A stretch of DNA of 48,470 nt from Pseudofrankia saprophytica (GTDB lineage Bacteria; Actinomycetota; Actinomycetes; Frankiales; Frankiaceae): positions 1,568,506-1,616,975 of the forward strand of contig NZ_KI912266.1 of the NCBI RefSeq assembly GCF_000235425.2, written 5' to 3'. Below are positions 1 through 8,877 of the stretch, in pieces. The position numbers were made by a program, and so were the translations under genes. Every line of letters starts with the position of its first letter. Positions within the stretch are counted from its first letter, which is position 1. A model generated the notes under the pieces. The model saw only the letters and a program-made list of their open reading frames with translations. It had not been told where the DNA came from and searched no databases.

Positions 1-2
1 CG

Positions 3-1397
3 CGACCGCCCGCGATGCCGCCCCCTGGCGTCGAGGGCGGGACGCGCCGGCCACCGTCGGGCCCGCCGCCCGCGGGTCACGAGCCGGCTGGTTATCCGGC
101 GGCAGGCCGACCGGCCGGGCGCCCTCAGCCACCAGGCGCCGGCCGGGTTCAGTCCGGCCAACGCGAGCCGTGGGACCAGTTCGACGCCGCACCGCCGCGC
201 CGCCCCGGCCTGGCGCCGCCGGATGGCCGGGACGGCCGCGACGGCCGTCCGGTCCGGGATGCCCGCGACGCACGGGAAGGCCGGGAGACCAGGGACGACA
301 TCGGGGCGCTGTACACGCCGCCCCGACGGCGGAACACGCCGGACGGCTCCGATCAGGCGGGCGGTCTCGCCGATGCCGACCCGTCCGGCCGGACGAACGG
401 CCGGCACGGGACCGGGCACCCGGGGGCGGCGCTCTACAGCGATGCCCTGCTGGGGCCCGCCCAGGAGACGGCGGCCCGAGGCTGGCGCAAGGTCGTCTAC
501 CAGATGTCCGGCGGCGCGGTGAACCCCGGGCCGTCGCCCGACGAGGCCCGGCACAACCGGCTGCTCGGACACATCCGGACGCAGCTGGTCGACTGTCACC
601 GGATCGCCGTGATGTCCCTGAAGGGCGGCGTCGGCAAGACGACGACCACGATCGGGCTGGGCTCCACGCTCGCCGACCTGCGCGACGACCGGGTCGTGGC
701 GATCGATGCCAACCCGGACCGCGGCACCCTGGGGACGAAGGTGCAGCGGCCCTCGCCGTACACCGTCCGCGACCTGTTGGAGCGCGCTCCCGGGTTGTTC
801 CGCTACGTCGACGTCCGCCAGTACATGGCCCGGTCGGACTCTCGGCTCGACGTGCTGGCGTCGGCGGACGACCCGGAGATCTCGGAGGCGTTCGCGGACT
901 CCGACTACCGGGCCGTCGACGAGCTGCTGCAGCGCTACTACTCGATCCTGCTGACCGACTGCGGCACCGGCATGCTTCACAGCGCCATGGGCGGCGTACT
1001 GGCGCTCGCCGACACGCTGGTGATCGTGACGAGCTCCAGCGCCGACGGCGGGACGTCCGCCAGCGCCACCCTGGACTGGCTGGACGCTCATGGCTACGCG
1101 GACCGGGTCCGCGACGCGGTGGCGGTGATCTCGATGTTCCCGCAGAACGGCGATGGTGTGGACGTCGACTCGCTGGAGCAGCACTTCGCCGCGCGCACCC
1201 GCCGGGTGGTGCGGGTGCCGTGGGACCCGCACCTGGCCACCGGTGGGCGGATCGACCTGCACGAGCTCAAGCGGGAGACGCGCCGCGCCTACCAGGAGCT
1301 CGCCGCCGCCGTCGCCGAGCGCTTCGCCCCGCCGGACCTCGACGACGCCGGCTACCCCATCTCCCAGTCCCGGTACGACGACCGCCTGTTCTCCTGA
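3..1397 (+). CDS. MinD/ParA-like P-loop ATPase, 5' end probably outside window
   Basis: The C-terminal two thirds is a MinD/ParA-type ATPase. A deviant Walker A motif KGGVGKTTTT lies at residues 203-212, counted from the ATG at 15. It is followed by a switch-like VVAIDANPDRGTLG and a Walker B-like LLTDCGTG. These proteins dimerise on ATP and organise or position other complexes. The first ~175 residues are Pro/Gly/Arg-rich and look disordered, as in the large MinD-like proteins of actinobacteria that accompany type VII secretion or membrane complexes. The frame is open to the window edge (from position 3) and the ATG at 15 has no clear ribosome site, so the true start is probably upstream. 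Two TGA-free frames overlap here, but only this one carries motifs. The cargo is unknown. Confidence 0.85.
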   Translation, partial: RPPAMPPPGVEGGTRRPPSGPPPAGHEPAGYPAAGRPAGRPQPPGAGRVQSGQREPWDQFDAAPPRRPGLAPPDGRDGRDGRPVRDARDAREGRETRDDIGALYTPPRRRNTPDGSDQAGGLADADPSGRTNGRHGTGHPGAALYSDALLGPAQETAARGWRKVVYQMSGGAVNPGPSPDEARHNRLLGHIRTQLVDCHRIAVMSLKGGVGKTTTTIGLGSTLADLRDDRVVAIDANPDRGTLGTKVQRPSPYTVRDLLERAPGLFRYVDVRQYMARSDSRLDVLASADDPEISEAFADSDYRAVDELLQRYYSILLTDCGTGMLHSAMGGVLALADTLVIVTSSSADGGTSASATLDWLDAHGYADRVRDAVAVISMFPQNGDGVDVDSLEQHFAARTRRVVRVPWDPHLATGGRIDLHELKRETRRAYQELAAAVAERFAPPDLDDAGYPISQSRYDDRLFS

Positions 1398-1398
1398 C

Positions 1399-1426
1399 CC
1401 GTCAGCCGTCAGCCGTCAGCCGTCAG
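1399..1426. repeat. 7-bp tandem repeat, four perfect copies
   Basis: Four exact head-to-tail copies of CCGTCAG begin just after the stop codon of the MinD-like gene, in the 84-bp gap before the reductase gene. The repeat is not palindromic and no hairpin is apparent. It may be a slippage-prone spacer. No function is evident. Confidence 0.85.
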
Positions 1427-1481
1427 CCCATCGGCGCGTTCGGTCGGTCGACGGGGCCTGCCGGCCGCGTAGCGTGCGGAC

Positions 1482-2186
1482 ATGGGGAACGCGCGGCCGG
1501 CTGGCCAGCCGTATGTGCTGTTGAGCTGCGCCGCGTCGATCGACGGGTACATCGACGACGCGAGCGAGCACCGGCTGCGGCTGTCCAACGAGGCCGACTT
1601 CGACCGGGTGGACGAGGTGCGGGCCGGGTGTGACGCGATCCTGGTCGGCGCGGGCACCATCCGGGCGGACAACCCGAGGTTGCTCGTCCGCTCCCAGGCT
1701 CGCCGTGACACCCGGGTCCGGCGTGGCCAGCCCGCGAACCCACTCAAGGCGACCCTCACCGGCCGCGGCGACCTGGACGCCGAGGCCCTTTTCTTCACGA
1801 CCGGCGACGCCCCCAAGGTCGTCTACGCGGCGACGTCCGCGCTGGAGAAGACGCGGGACCGCGTCGGCACCGTCGCCGAGACCGTCGACGTCGGCGAGCC
1901 GGCCGACCTGGGCAGGATGCTCGCCGATCTGGCGTCCAGGGGCGTCGGACGGCTGATGGTGGAGGGCGGCGGCGCCATCCACAGCCAGTTCCTGGCGGCC
2001 GGCCTCGCCGACGAGCTGCAGCTCGCGATCGCGCCGTTCTTCGTCGGCGACCCGCGTGCCCCGCGCTTCGTTCACGACGGCGCCTACCCCTGGAACTCGG
2101 CCAACCCGACCCGCCTCGCCGAGGTCGTCAGGATCGACGACGTCGTCCTGCTGCGGTACGCCCTGTCGGACCGCTACCCCGGCTAG
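1482..2186 (+). CDS. RibD C-terminal-type (dihydrofolate-reductase-fold) pyrimidine reductase family protein
   Basis: This 234-residue protein has the RibD_C/DHFR fold. The N-terminal strand and loop read [14 protein letters not shown], followed by [17 protein letters not shown], the NADPH-side motif of riboflavin-pathway reductases. Near the C-terminus comes [20 protein letters not shown], the other family hallmark. In riboflavin synthesis this domain reduces the ribosyl group of 5-amino-6-ribosylamino-uracil phosphate with NADPH. Here it stands alone, without the deaminase half and without other rib genes nearby, so the true substrate is uncertain. Many actinobacteria carry such stand-alone paralogues. 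The ATG at 1482 gives a full-length domain. The gene ends 4 bp before the opposing helicase-associated gene, so the two are convergent. Confidence 0.88.
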   Translation: MGNARPAGQPYVLLSCAASIDGYIDDASEHRLRLSNEADFDRVDEVRAGCDAILVGAGTIRADNPRLLVRSQARRDTRVRRGQPANPLKATLTGRGDLDAEALFFTTGDAPKVVYAATSALEKTRDRVGTVAETVDVGEPADLGRMLADLASRGVGRLMVEGGGAIHSQFLAAGLADELQLAIAPFFVGDPRAPRFVHDGAYPWNSANPTRLAEVVRIDDVVLLRYALSDRYPG

Positions 2187-2190
2187 CCGA

Positions 2191-4822
2191 CTAGCCCATG
2201 GCGTCGGGGAGGGCGAAGGGATCGGGTACGTCGGCGACGGCGGTGACGCGATGCAGGACGAAGCGGCGAGGGGCGCCGTTGTTCTCGTCCCAGGCGGTCA
2301 GCCAGCCACCGTCGAGCGCCGTCGGCCGCACGATCCGGTCGCTCGCCGTGCCCTGCTGGTCGACGTAGCCGAGCACCACCCGGCGCCGGTCGCGGACCGC
2401 GGCCTGGAGCCTGACGAGGATCATCGGCGCGGTCCGGACCAGGCCGTCCACCTCGCCGCCCCCGGCCCCCCGCGCGCCGGCGCCGCCCGTGCCGACCTGC
2501 CGCAGCGCCCGCGCTGTCTCGTCGCCGCGGCGCACGAGCCGCACGGCGTCGCGCAGCTGGCCGCGGCGCACCGCGGCCGGATCGGCCGAGGCGGACCGGG
2601 CCCTGGCCGGCGTCCGGTGCGCCTCCGGCCGGCTGACCACGACCCGGCCGTCCGGACCCTCGGCCGCCGGGGCGAAGCCGGCGGCGCGCAACCCGTCCAG
2701 CAGGTCGGAGACCTGCATCCGGGAGATCACGACGGTGGGGGCGATCCGGCGCAGCCCGAGCGCCTGGGTGCGTCGGGACGCCAGCACCTCGGAGAGCAGC
2801 ACCGGGTCGTCGCAACGCAGGTAGGACTCGGCCGGGCCGGAACGCAGCCGGCCGTGCCGGCGCGCGGTGTCGTCGACCAGGTAGGCGAGCGCCTGCGGCA
2901 CGCCGCTGCGGCTGAGCCGGGTGAGCAGGTCGTGGATCTCGGCCGGTGAGCGGCCGGCGTCGAACGCGCGGCGCAGCGACGCCTCCGAGAACCGGTAGAC
3001 GGTCGCCGCGCCGGCCGACTCGATGTCGGCCAGCTGGGCCAGCTCCGCCGCGACCTGGGGCACCAGCGGGCCGGGCGCGACGGCGGTCAGGTCGGCCTGG
3101 AGCAGCAGCTCCTCGATCGGTTCGGGCAGCAGCGGCGCCAGCGCGTCCGCGAGGGTGTCGACGAGCGACCCCGACGGGCCCGCGCCGCCCGACGCGACCG
3201 AGCCGGCCGCGCCGCCGCCCGGTGCCGGCGGTCCCGCGGGAGTGAGCAGCTCGGCCAGCAGGCGGCCGGTCGTGGCCGGCACGCCGCGGCCGGTCAGGCC
3301 GAGCAGCTCCGCCTCCCGGATCGTCGCGTCGACCATTCGGTCCAGCAGCTGGCCGCCGCGCCGCGGCGCGCGCCACGCCAGCAAGGCGCGCACCGGACTC
3401 GGGGGCCGGCGCCACGCCGGCCGGCGCGGCCGCCAGCGCCACCAGCACCTCCAGGCGGGTCGTGACGGCGGCGCCCCGGCGCACGTCGACCGACAGCGCC
3501 GAGATCTGCCGGCCGCGTTCGTCCCGTTCCCCCACCAGCGAGGCGACCGCCGCCGACCTGACCCAGCCGTCGACCAGCGCCGCCCACCGGTGCGCCGGCA
3601 GGTCGACGCTCCACCGGTCGAAGGCGGTCGTCGGCATGATCCGCACGTCGACGCCGGCGGTGGCGTCGACCAGCCCGGCGGCCGACGCGAGCTCGACGAC
3701 GAAGGCGGCGTCCGGCTCGGACACATCCAGCAGCCTGGCGACGGCTCGCAGGTCGCGCACGCTGAGCCCGCCAGTGCGCAGCGGGACGACCGGCGCGGTT
3801 CCCCACGCGTCCAGCAGGGTCGCGATGTGGCGGACCAACGTGTCGGCGGCCAGCGCCGCCGCCGGGTCGACGGAGGCCGGGTCGACGGCGCGCCCGGTCA
3901 GGGTGGGCGGACGTGGGTGCAACGTCCCAGTGGGCGGGTCGCCGCGCAGGGCCAGCCCCACCTCGCGGGGCATCTCCACCTCTTCGGCGTCGACACCCAC
4001 GAGCAGGCCACGGGCGAGCAGCTCCTCGACGGGGGTGCGCGCGGCGGAGACCGTGAGCAGGCGCCCCGCGTCGGCGGTGGCGCCGCGCGCCGGCCCGTCC
4101 GCCAGCCGGTCCAGGATCCGGACGGCGGCCGGCGAGCATTCGGCGGCGAGCTGGCGCACCAGGTCGGCATCGGCGAGCCGGGTGCTGATCGCGGCGACGA
4201 GCGGCTCACGGGACTCCGACGACCGGCCCGCGCCGCCGTCCCGGCCGTTGCCCGCGCGGGCCGACGCCGGGGACACGCCGAGGGCGGTGGCGAGCCGGGC
4301 GAGCTGCGGGGGGCGATAGGCGGCGAGGCAGTCGCGCGCGGATCGGCCGAGCCCCAGGGGCCGGTCACCAAGCACGTCGCCCGCCGTGGCGACCAGGCGC
4401 AGCGCGTCCGCGGGGCCCCAGAGCAGGGCGCGGGCACGAAGCGCCGCGACCGACGGCCCGACGTCGAGGCCGCCGCACTGCTCGGCCAGCCGCTGGACCG
4501 AGACCGGAGCGGGCAGCAGCGTGAGGACGGCACCGACCTCCAGGGTGAACGCGTCCAGGGCGTCGAGCGCGCGCAGCACGCTGACCCGGATCTCCAGCCG
4601 CGCGGCGAGGATGTCGAAGTCGGGTGGCGGCGGCGTGGCCAGGTCGGGCCGCAGCTCGAACAGCCTGGTCAGCTCGTCGTCGGAGCGAGCGCGCAGCCAC
4701 GCCGCGAGCGTGGCCGGCTCCTCGTTGCCCTGGCTGTCGCCCTGGCTGACCCCCGATGACACCCTCCGACGGTAGCCCAGCATCTCCGTCGGCCCGTCGG
4801 CGCGCGGCGGCGTCGGGCTCAT
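2191..4822 (-). pseudogene. Helicase-associated (XPB-N/Rv0862c-like) protein, frameshifted
   Basis: Two overlapping minus-strand frames together make one actinobacterial helicase-associated protein of about 875 residues. The N-terminal part (4822 to about 3405) contains [19 protein letters not shown] and [12 protein letters not shown], typical of the family. The C-terminal part continues in the next frame (about 3405 to 2191) with [14 protein letters not shown], the XPB/Ssl2-like winged region, and ends with a WYL-like segment ([20 protein letters not shown]). In the first frame, the sequence beyond the break turns into Arg/Gly/Ala-rich nonsense. The switch fits one extra base in a five-G run (3401-3405 on the plus strand; five Cs in the coding strand). 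It may be a genuine inactivation or a sequencing error. In mycobacteria the homologue neighbours the XPB helicase gene; here XPB lies 14 kb away. The start could also be a GTG slightly downstream. Confidence 0.8.
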
Positions 4823-4886
4823 GGGCCGCGCTCGCCGGAACCCCTCGCCGGCCTTCCTCGGCCGTCGCGGGGGTCGCGGGTGCGGG

Positions 4887-6185
4887 TCAAAATCCCGCCT
4901 CGACGATGAAACCGAAGTGGTGGTCCCTGGCCCAGTCGGAGATCCGGTTCTGCAGGCTCGCGTCGCCCGGCAGCGCGAGCTCGCGGCCCAGGGACACGCC
5001 GACGGACGCGACGCCGACCATCACCAGCGTCTTCACGGTCCTGGCGATCGGCCGATGCTCGGGCGGTGGGCGTCGGGGCCGGCGGGTCGGCGTGTCCCCC
5101 GTGCCGGGCTGCCAACCGGTGGCCTCGTCCGCGCCGGACGACGACGGGTTCGACGCCGCGCGCCTGGGGCGGGCCGCGCCCTCGGGAGCGAGGTCGCCGC
5201 GGATCGACAGGTTGAGGTTGGTGGCGCTGACCTCGTCCAGCCCGGTGTCCGGGCTGGACCCGCCGCCGCCTCGGGCGGCTCGCCCACCGCGGTCGGCCCT
5301 GCCGTGGCGGCCCGAGCCTCTGGTTCCGCCCGCCGCTCCGGCCCGTCCCGCCCTGCCGGAATCGCCCGTCCCGCTGGCCCGCGCGGTCCCGTCCGACCCG
5401 GCTCGGCCGGTCCGTTCGGGACGACCAGCGCCGCCCGCGCGGCCGGCGCGGTCCGCCCCGCCGCCCCGGTCGGCGGGGGTGGCTCCGGTGCGGCTGGCCG
5501 CGCTGGTTCGTCCGGTCCCGCCGGTCCCGCCGGTCCGGCCGGACCCGCCGGTCCGGCCGGACCCGCCGGCCCGGCCGGAGTCATCCCGGGTGGACCCGTC
5601 CGTTGGGCCGGAGCGGCCGGACCGGTCGCGGCGAGCTTCCCGGTTGGACTGGCGCCGGTGGTCGGACCGGTCCGTGCCTTCGGCGGTGACCCGGATCTCA
5701 TCGTGCTGGGGCTGGTAGACGCGCCCGCCGCCGGGAAGTGAGATCCGGTTGATGAGCTCGGTGTGGTCCTGCTGGTCCTGGTGGTCGACGGGCGTGGGCC
5801 GGGCGTGGCGGGCCGCCCGGCCGTTCCGGGACGGCGCGTAGAGCGGCCGGTCGAACCCGCCGGTGGCTCCGTCGCCGGGCGGGTTGCGGTCGGCGGTGCG
5901 ACGCTGGCCGTCCGCGGCATCCGGCGCCGCGGGTGAGGACCGCGAACGCGGCGGCTCCTCCCACGGTTCCTCGGGTCGACCGTCGGCATGGTGGCCGACG
6001 TCCGGCGGCCCGTGGCCGTTCGGCGGCGCGTGACCATTCGGCTGCGCGTGACCGTTCGGCTGTGGGTGGCCGGCGGCCCAGCCGTCGTAGGCCCAGCCGC
6101 CGTCGGACCAGCTCTCGTCGGACCAGCCGTCGCCCGACCAGTCGTCCGAGCGGTCGCCCCGAGCTCCCTCGACCTTGATGACCAC
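4887..6185 (-). CDS. Low-complexity protein with one C-terminal membrane segment
   Basis: No confident family. I chose the GTG at 6185 because GGGGGAGG lies about 8 bases upstream of it; a longer frame to an ATG at 6320 is possible. The product is about 432 residues. It has an acidic/Trp-Gly-rich start, PNGHxxPNGH repeats, a long Gly-Arg-Thr-Ser-rich middle, one hydrophobic segment ([18 protein letters not shown]), and a short tail ending FGFIVEAGF. The tail around [20 protein letters not shown] resembles, from memory, the stretch right after the membrane anchor in bacterial phosphodiester-glycosidase (NAGPA-like) proteins, but the catalytic domain is absent. It is either a truncated relative or a distinct membrane-anchored disordered protein. 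The frame is well kept despite the repeats, which supports it being coding. Confidence 0.6.
   Translation of the reverse strand: MVIKVEGARGDRSDDWSGDGWSDESWSDGGWAYDGWAAGHPQPNGHAQPNGHAPPNGHGPPDVGHHADGRPEEPWEEPPRSRSSPAAPDAADGQRRTADRNPPGDGATGGFDRPLYAPSRNGRAARHARPTPVDHQDQQDHTELINRISLPGGGRVYQPQHDEIRVTAEGTDRSDHRRQSNREARRDRSGRSGPTDGSTRDDSGRAGGSGRTGGSGRTGGTGGTGRTSAASRTGATPADRGGGADRAGRAGGAGRPERTGRAGSDGTARASGTGDSGRAGRAGAAGGTRGSGRHGRADRGGRAARGGGGSSPDTGLDEVSATNLNLSIRGDLAPEGAARPRRAASNPSSSGADEATGWQPGTGDTPTRRPRRPPPEHRPIARTVKTLVMVGVASVGVSLGRELALPGDASLQNRISDWARDHHFGFIVEAGF
5512..5574. repeat. 9-bp GC-only tandem repeat, about seven copies
   Basis: Seven consecutive 9-bp units of the form CCGGtCCcG/CCGGaCCcG lie inside the low-complexity coding region. 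They encode [18 protein letters not shown] repeats in the gene's frame, and collagen-like GPA triplets in two other frames. The self-complementary units could fold back strongly. Confidence 0.75.
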
Positions 6186-6377
6186 GGCGGGAACCTCCCC
6201 CGTCCACGCGCACCGCCTGCCCGGGTGACGGCGGCTACCTGAAGCGGCGACCTGGCAGCGGTGGCACGTACGCGCGCGCGGGCCTCGACGGCACGCGGCG
6301 AGCAGGGCCGTGTCAGTCACGGTCAGTGCTTAGCGTAAGAGGCCGAGTTCTGGCCCGGACGGGGGGGTGCGCGGTGA

Positions 6378-6812
6378 CTAGCGGCGGACCCGGCAGACGC
6401 GTTCGAGGAGGAGGGCCGCGGCGATCAGGCTGACCGCGGAGCCAAGACCCAGGCCGGCGGTGACCAGGTCCGCGCCGGCGGTACCGAACTCGTCGGTCCT
6501 GGACGCGGTGTAGCCGAGGAGCGCCGCCCATCCGCCGGCCATGACCGCGGCGGTGAGGGAGCTGGCCTTGGCGAGGGCGGCGAGCCGGGCCACGGTGATC
6601 GGCATGATGGGCTTGGTCCCGGGCCGGCCGGCGAGCCTGCGGCGGGTGATGCTCGCGGTCTGCACCTCCAGCAGGGCGACGACGAACACCGACAGCGGTC
6701 CGGTGCGTGGCAGCTGCGGCAGCGACCGGTAGGTCCAGACCAGCAGCAGGTAGACCAGCACGCCGGCGACCACGGCGGCGCCGGCGAGGTCGCGTGCCCG
6801 CGTCGGCCTCAT
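6378..6812 (-). CDS. DUF3180 family membrane protein
   Basis: This 144-residue protein has about four hydrophobic segments: AAVVAGVLVYLLLVWTY, GPLSVFVVALLEVQ, LTAAVMAGGWAALLGY, and a C-terminal VSLIAAALLLERV. The pattern starts with MRPTRARDL and carries a central RLAGRPGTKPI-MPITVARLAALAKASS block, which matches the actinobacterial DUF3180 family. Members are found next to folK in actinobacterial folate clusters, as here, 64 bp downstream of folK on the same strand. The function is unknown. The gene order suggests co-transcription with folate genes, but no role in folate synthesis is shown. Confidence 0.85.
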   Translation of the reverse strand: MRPTRARDLAGAAVVAGVLVYLLLVWTYRSLPQLPRTGPLSVFVVALLEVQTASITRRRLAGRPGTKPIMPITVARLAALAKASSLTAAVMAGGWAALLGYTASRTDEFGTAGADLVTAGLGLGSAVSLIAAALLLERVCRVRR

Positions 6813-6876
6813 CCGCGCCGTCCCCGAAGGTGCGCCGCGCCGCCGCGGCGGCCGGCGCGGAAACCATGCGCGCGCC

Positions 6877-7452
6877 TCATCCGAGCGTGAGGCCCTCGCC
6901 GAGATCCACGGCCGTGCGGCGCAGGCCCGCGGTCTCTCCGGCCGCGACGAGACCCGTGACCAGGTCGGCGACCAGGCCGTGGCCGGGGATCGCCGCGTCG
7001 GGGGCGACGTCCAGCCAGGGCACGCAGACGAACGCGCGCAGGTGGGCCCGCGGATGCGGCACGAGGATCTCCGGGTCGTCGCTGACCATCGGACCGCAGG
7101 CGATCACGTCGACGTCCAGGGTGCGCGGCCCCCAGCGCACGGACCTGACTCGCTCGGCCGCCTGCTCGGCCTCCCGCGCCGCCTCGAGCAGTTCCCGCGC
7201 GGACGCCGGCCTGGTGAGCAGCACCGCGTTGAGGTAGTCGTCCTGCGGTGGCCCGCCGACCGGCACGGTCTCGTAGACCGGTGAGACGGCAAGTGCGCCG
7301 AGCCGTTTGTCCAGCAGGGCGACCGCGGCACGCAGCGTCGCCTCCCGGTCGCCCAGGTTCGAGCCGAGCGCCAGGACCGCCGGGACCGCGGGGCCGCTGG
7401 CCGCGGGTGCGTCGGGCTCTCCGTCCGTCCGGCCCGGCCCGGTGCCGGTCAC
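6877..7452 (-). CDS. folK: 2-amino-4-hydroxy-6-hydroxymethyldihydropteridine pyrophosphokinase
   Basis: This enzyme transfers pyrophosphate from ATP to 6-hydroxymethyl-7,8-dihydropterin, making the substrate of FolP in folate synthesis. The 191-residue protein shows the HPPK hallmarks in order: LALGSNLGDREATL near residue 27, SPVYETVPVGG, DYLNAVLL, and the signature RWGPRTLDVDVI. These are followed by ILVPHPRAHLRAFV with the conserved His-Pro-Arg. The two Mg-binding Asp residues are in LDVDV. The start overlaps the folB stop by 4 bases, indicating translational coupling. The short Ala/Asp-rich N-terminal extension is typical of actinobacterial copies. Confidence 0.95.
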   Translation of the reverse strand: MTGTGPGRTDGEPDAPAASGPAVPAVLALGSNLGDREATLRAAVALLDKRLGALAVSPVYETVPVGGPPQDDYLNAVLLTRPASARELLEAAREAEQAAERVRSVRWGPRTLDVDVIACGPMVSDDPEILVPHPRAHLRAFVCVPWLDVAPDAAIPGHGLVADLVTGLVAAGETAGLRRTAVDLGEGLTLG

Positions 7453-7880
7453 GCGCGGTCCCGGACGATGGTGACGGCGACGTCGCCGAACGGGATGGGG
7501 ATGGGCGCCGCCGGCTTGTGGACGGTCACCTCGGCGCGCGCGACCCGAGGGTCGGCGAGGCAGACGTCGGCGAGCCGGGCGGCGAGGGTCTCGAGCAGGT
7601 CGACGGGCTCACCGGCGACGACGCGGGCCAGCGCCTCGGCCAGCTCGCCGTAGTGCACGGTGAGCGTCACGTCGTCGGCGGCCGCGGCGGGCGCCGTGTC
7701 GAGCCAGAGCGTCACGTCGACGACGAACTCCTGCCCGAGCTCGCGCTCGGCCGCGAGGACGCCGTGCCGGCCCCGTACCCGCAACCCGGTCAGCGCGATC
7801 CGGTCGGCGGGCAGCGCCCGCGCGAGCCGTTGCCCGTCAGCCCGTTCCGGGCCCGCCTGATCCACCCGCGCCGTCACCAC
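7449..7880 (-). CDS. folB: Dihydroneopterin aldolase
   Basis: FolB cleaves 7,8-dihydroneopterin to 6-hydroxymethyl-7,8-dihydropterin and glycolaldehyde, the step before FolK. Family features are ALTGLRVRGRHGVLAAERE (with the conserved GxHGV-type loop), LGQEFVVDVTLWLD, VHYGELAEAL and PVDLLETLAARLADVCL. The C-terminal VTVHKPAAPIP contains the catalytic-site Lys-Pro. It has 143 residues, with a short N-terminal extension before ADRIALTG. The start is GTG at 7880. It lies 107 bp after folP and overlaps folK by 4 bases, so folP-folB-folK form one unit. Confidence 0.95.
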   Translation of the reverse strand: MVTARVDQAGPERADGQRLARALPADRIALTGLRVRGRHGVLAAERELGQEFVVDVTLWLDTAPAAAADDVTLTVHYGELAEALARVVAGEPVDLLETLAARLADVCLADPRVARAEVTVHKPAAPIPIPFGDVAVTIVRDRA

Positions 7881-7987
7881 CGTCGCACCACCATCCCGCC
7901 TTCTTCCCCATGCCTACCACGCTTCCGTCCCCGCCGACCGGCTAGGCAGGCCCGGCAGCGGGCCCCGGTACGGCCGGCGCCCAGTGG

Positions 7988-8839
7988 TCATGCGCCGGGC
8001 GAACCGGCGCGCTCCGCCGCCCGCCAGGCGCCGACGACCCGGACCGCGTCCACCGCCGGCCGGACGCTGTGCACCCGCACGCCCCACACGCCCTGGTAGG
8101 CCAGCAGCGCGGTGGTCGCCTGGGTGGCGTCCTCGCGTTGCTCCACCGGGCGCGCCGCGCCGTCGGGCGTCGCGAGCACGGCACCGAGAAAGGACTTGCG
8201 CGACGTGCCGACCAGCAGCGGCCGGCCCAGCGCCGTGACCGCGTCGAGGTGGGCCAGCAACGCCCAGTTGTGCTCGAATCGCTTGGCGAACCCGATGCCC
8301 GGGTCGATGATCACCCGTTCCCGGCGTACGCCCGCGTCGAGCACGGTCGCGAGGCGTTCGGCCAGCTCGGCGGCCACGTCGGCGACCACGTCGCCGTAGT
8401 GCGCCCGCTTGGCCATGTCGACGCTCGCCCCTCGGGCGTGCATGAGCACGTAGTACGCCTCGCGTTCGGCGACGAGCGCGAGCAGGTCGGGCTCGGCGGC
8501 GGCGGACACGTCGTTGACGAGCACCGCGCCGGCGGCCAGCGCCGCCTCGGCGACGGCCGCCCTGGTGGTGTCGACGCTCACCGCGGCGCCGGCGGCGGCC
8601 AGCGCGGCGATCACCGGCAGCACCCGGCGGCACTCCTCGGCGGTGTCGACGCGGGCCGCGCCCGGGCGGGTCGACTCCCCGCCCACGTCGACCAGGTCGG
8701 CGCCGTCCGCGACCATCCGCAGCCCGGCGCGCACCGCCTCGGTCGGGTCGGCGTAGGTGCCGCCGTCGGAGAACGAGTCGGGCGTGACGTTCACGACGCC
8801 CATCACCCGGGTCGGCCCCGGTGCGAGCAGTCGTGCCAT
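7988..8839 (-). CDS. folP: Dihydropteroate synthase
   Basis: FolP condenses 6-hydroxymethyl-dihydropterin pyrophosphate with p-aminobenzoate; it is the sulfonamide target. Motifs in order are MGVVNVTPDSFSDGG, DLVDVGGESTRPGA, AVSVDTTRAAVAEAAL, LVNDVSA, DPGIGFAKRFEHN and LLVGTSRKSFLG. The C-terminus ends GVRVHSVRP. I took the ATG at 8839, which has GAGGA upstream and gives 283 residues. A GTG at 8881, overlapping the stop of the preceding acetyltransferase gene as GTGA, is in frame and could be the coupled start, adding 14 residues. All key pterin-, phosphate- and pABA-binding loops are present, so it should be active. Confidence 0.95.
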   Translation of the reverse strand: MARLLAPGPTRVMGVVNVTPDSFSDGGTYADPTEAVRAGLRMVADGADLVDVGGESTRPGAARVDTAEECRRVLPVIAALAAAGAAVSVDTTRAAVAEAALAAGAVLVNDVSAAAEPDLLALVAEREAYYVLMHARGASVDMAKRAHYGDVVADVAAELAERLATVLDAGVRRERVIIDPGIGFAKRFEHNWALLAHLDAVTALGRPLLVGTSRKSFLGAVLATPDGAARPVEQREDATQATTALLAYQGVWGVRVHSVRPAVDAVRVVGAWRAAERAGSPGA

Positions 8840-8877
8840 CGGGTCCTCGGTGGTGGTCGCGTCGCGCTTCGCGCCGG

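Noticed and set aside
2183..3400. C-terminal half of the uninterrupted 879-codon minus-strand frame as real protein
   Set aside because: Beyond about 3405 this frame is Arg/Gly/Ala/Pro nonsense, while the adjacent frame carries the conserved family sequence.
5033..6037. Collagen-like GPAGPA frame (334 codons, minus strand) and its plus-strand counterpart
   Set aside because: Both arise from the 9-bp GC repeat read in other frames. Only the frame ending in the membrane segment has non-repetitive, protein-like ends and a ribosome site.
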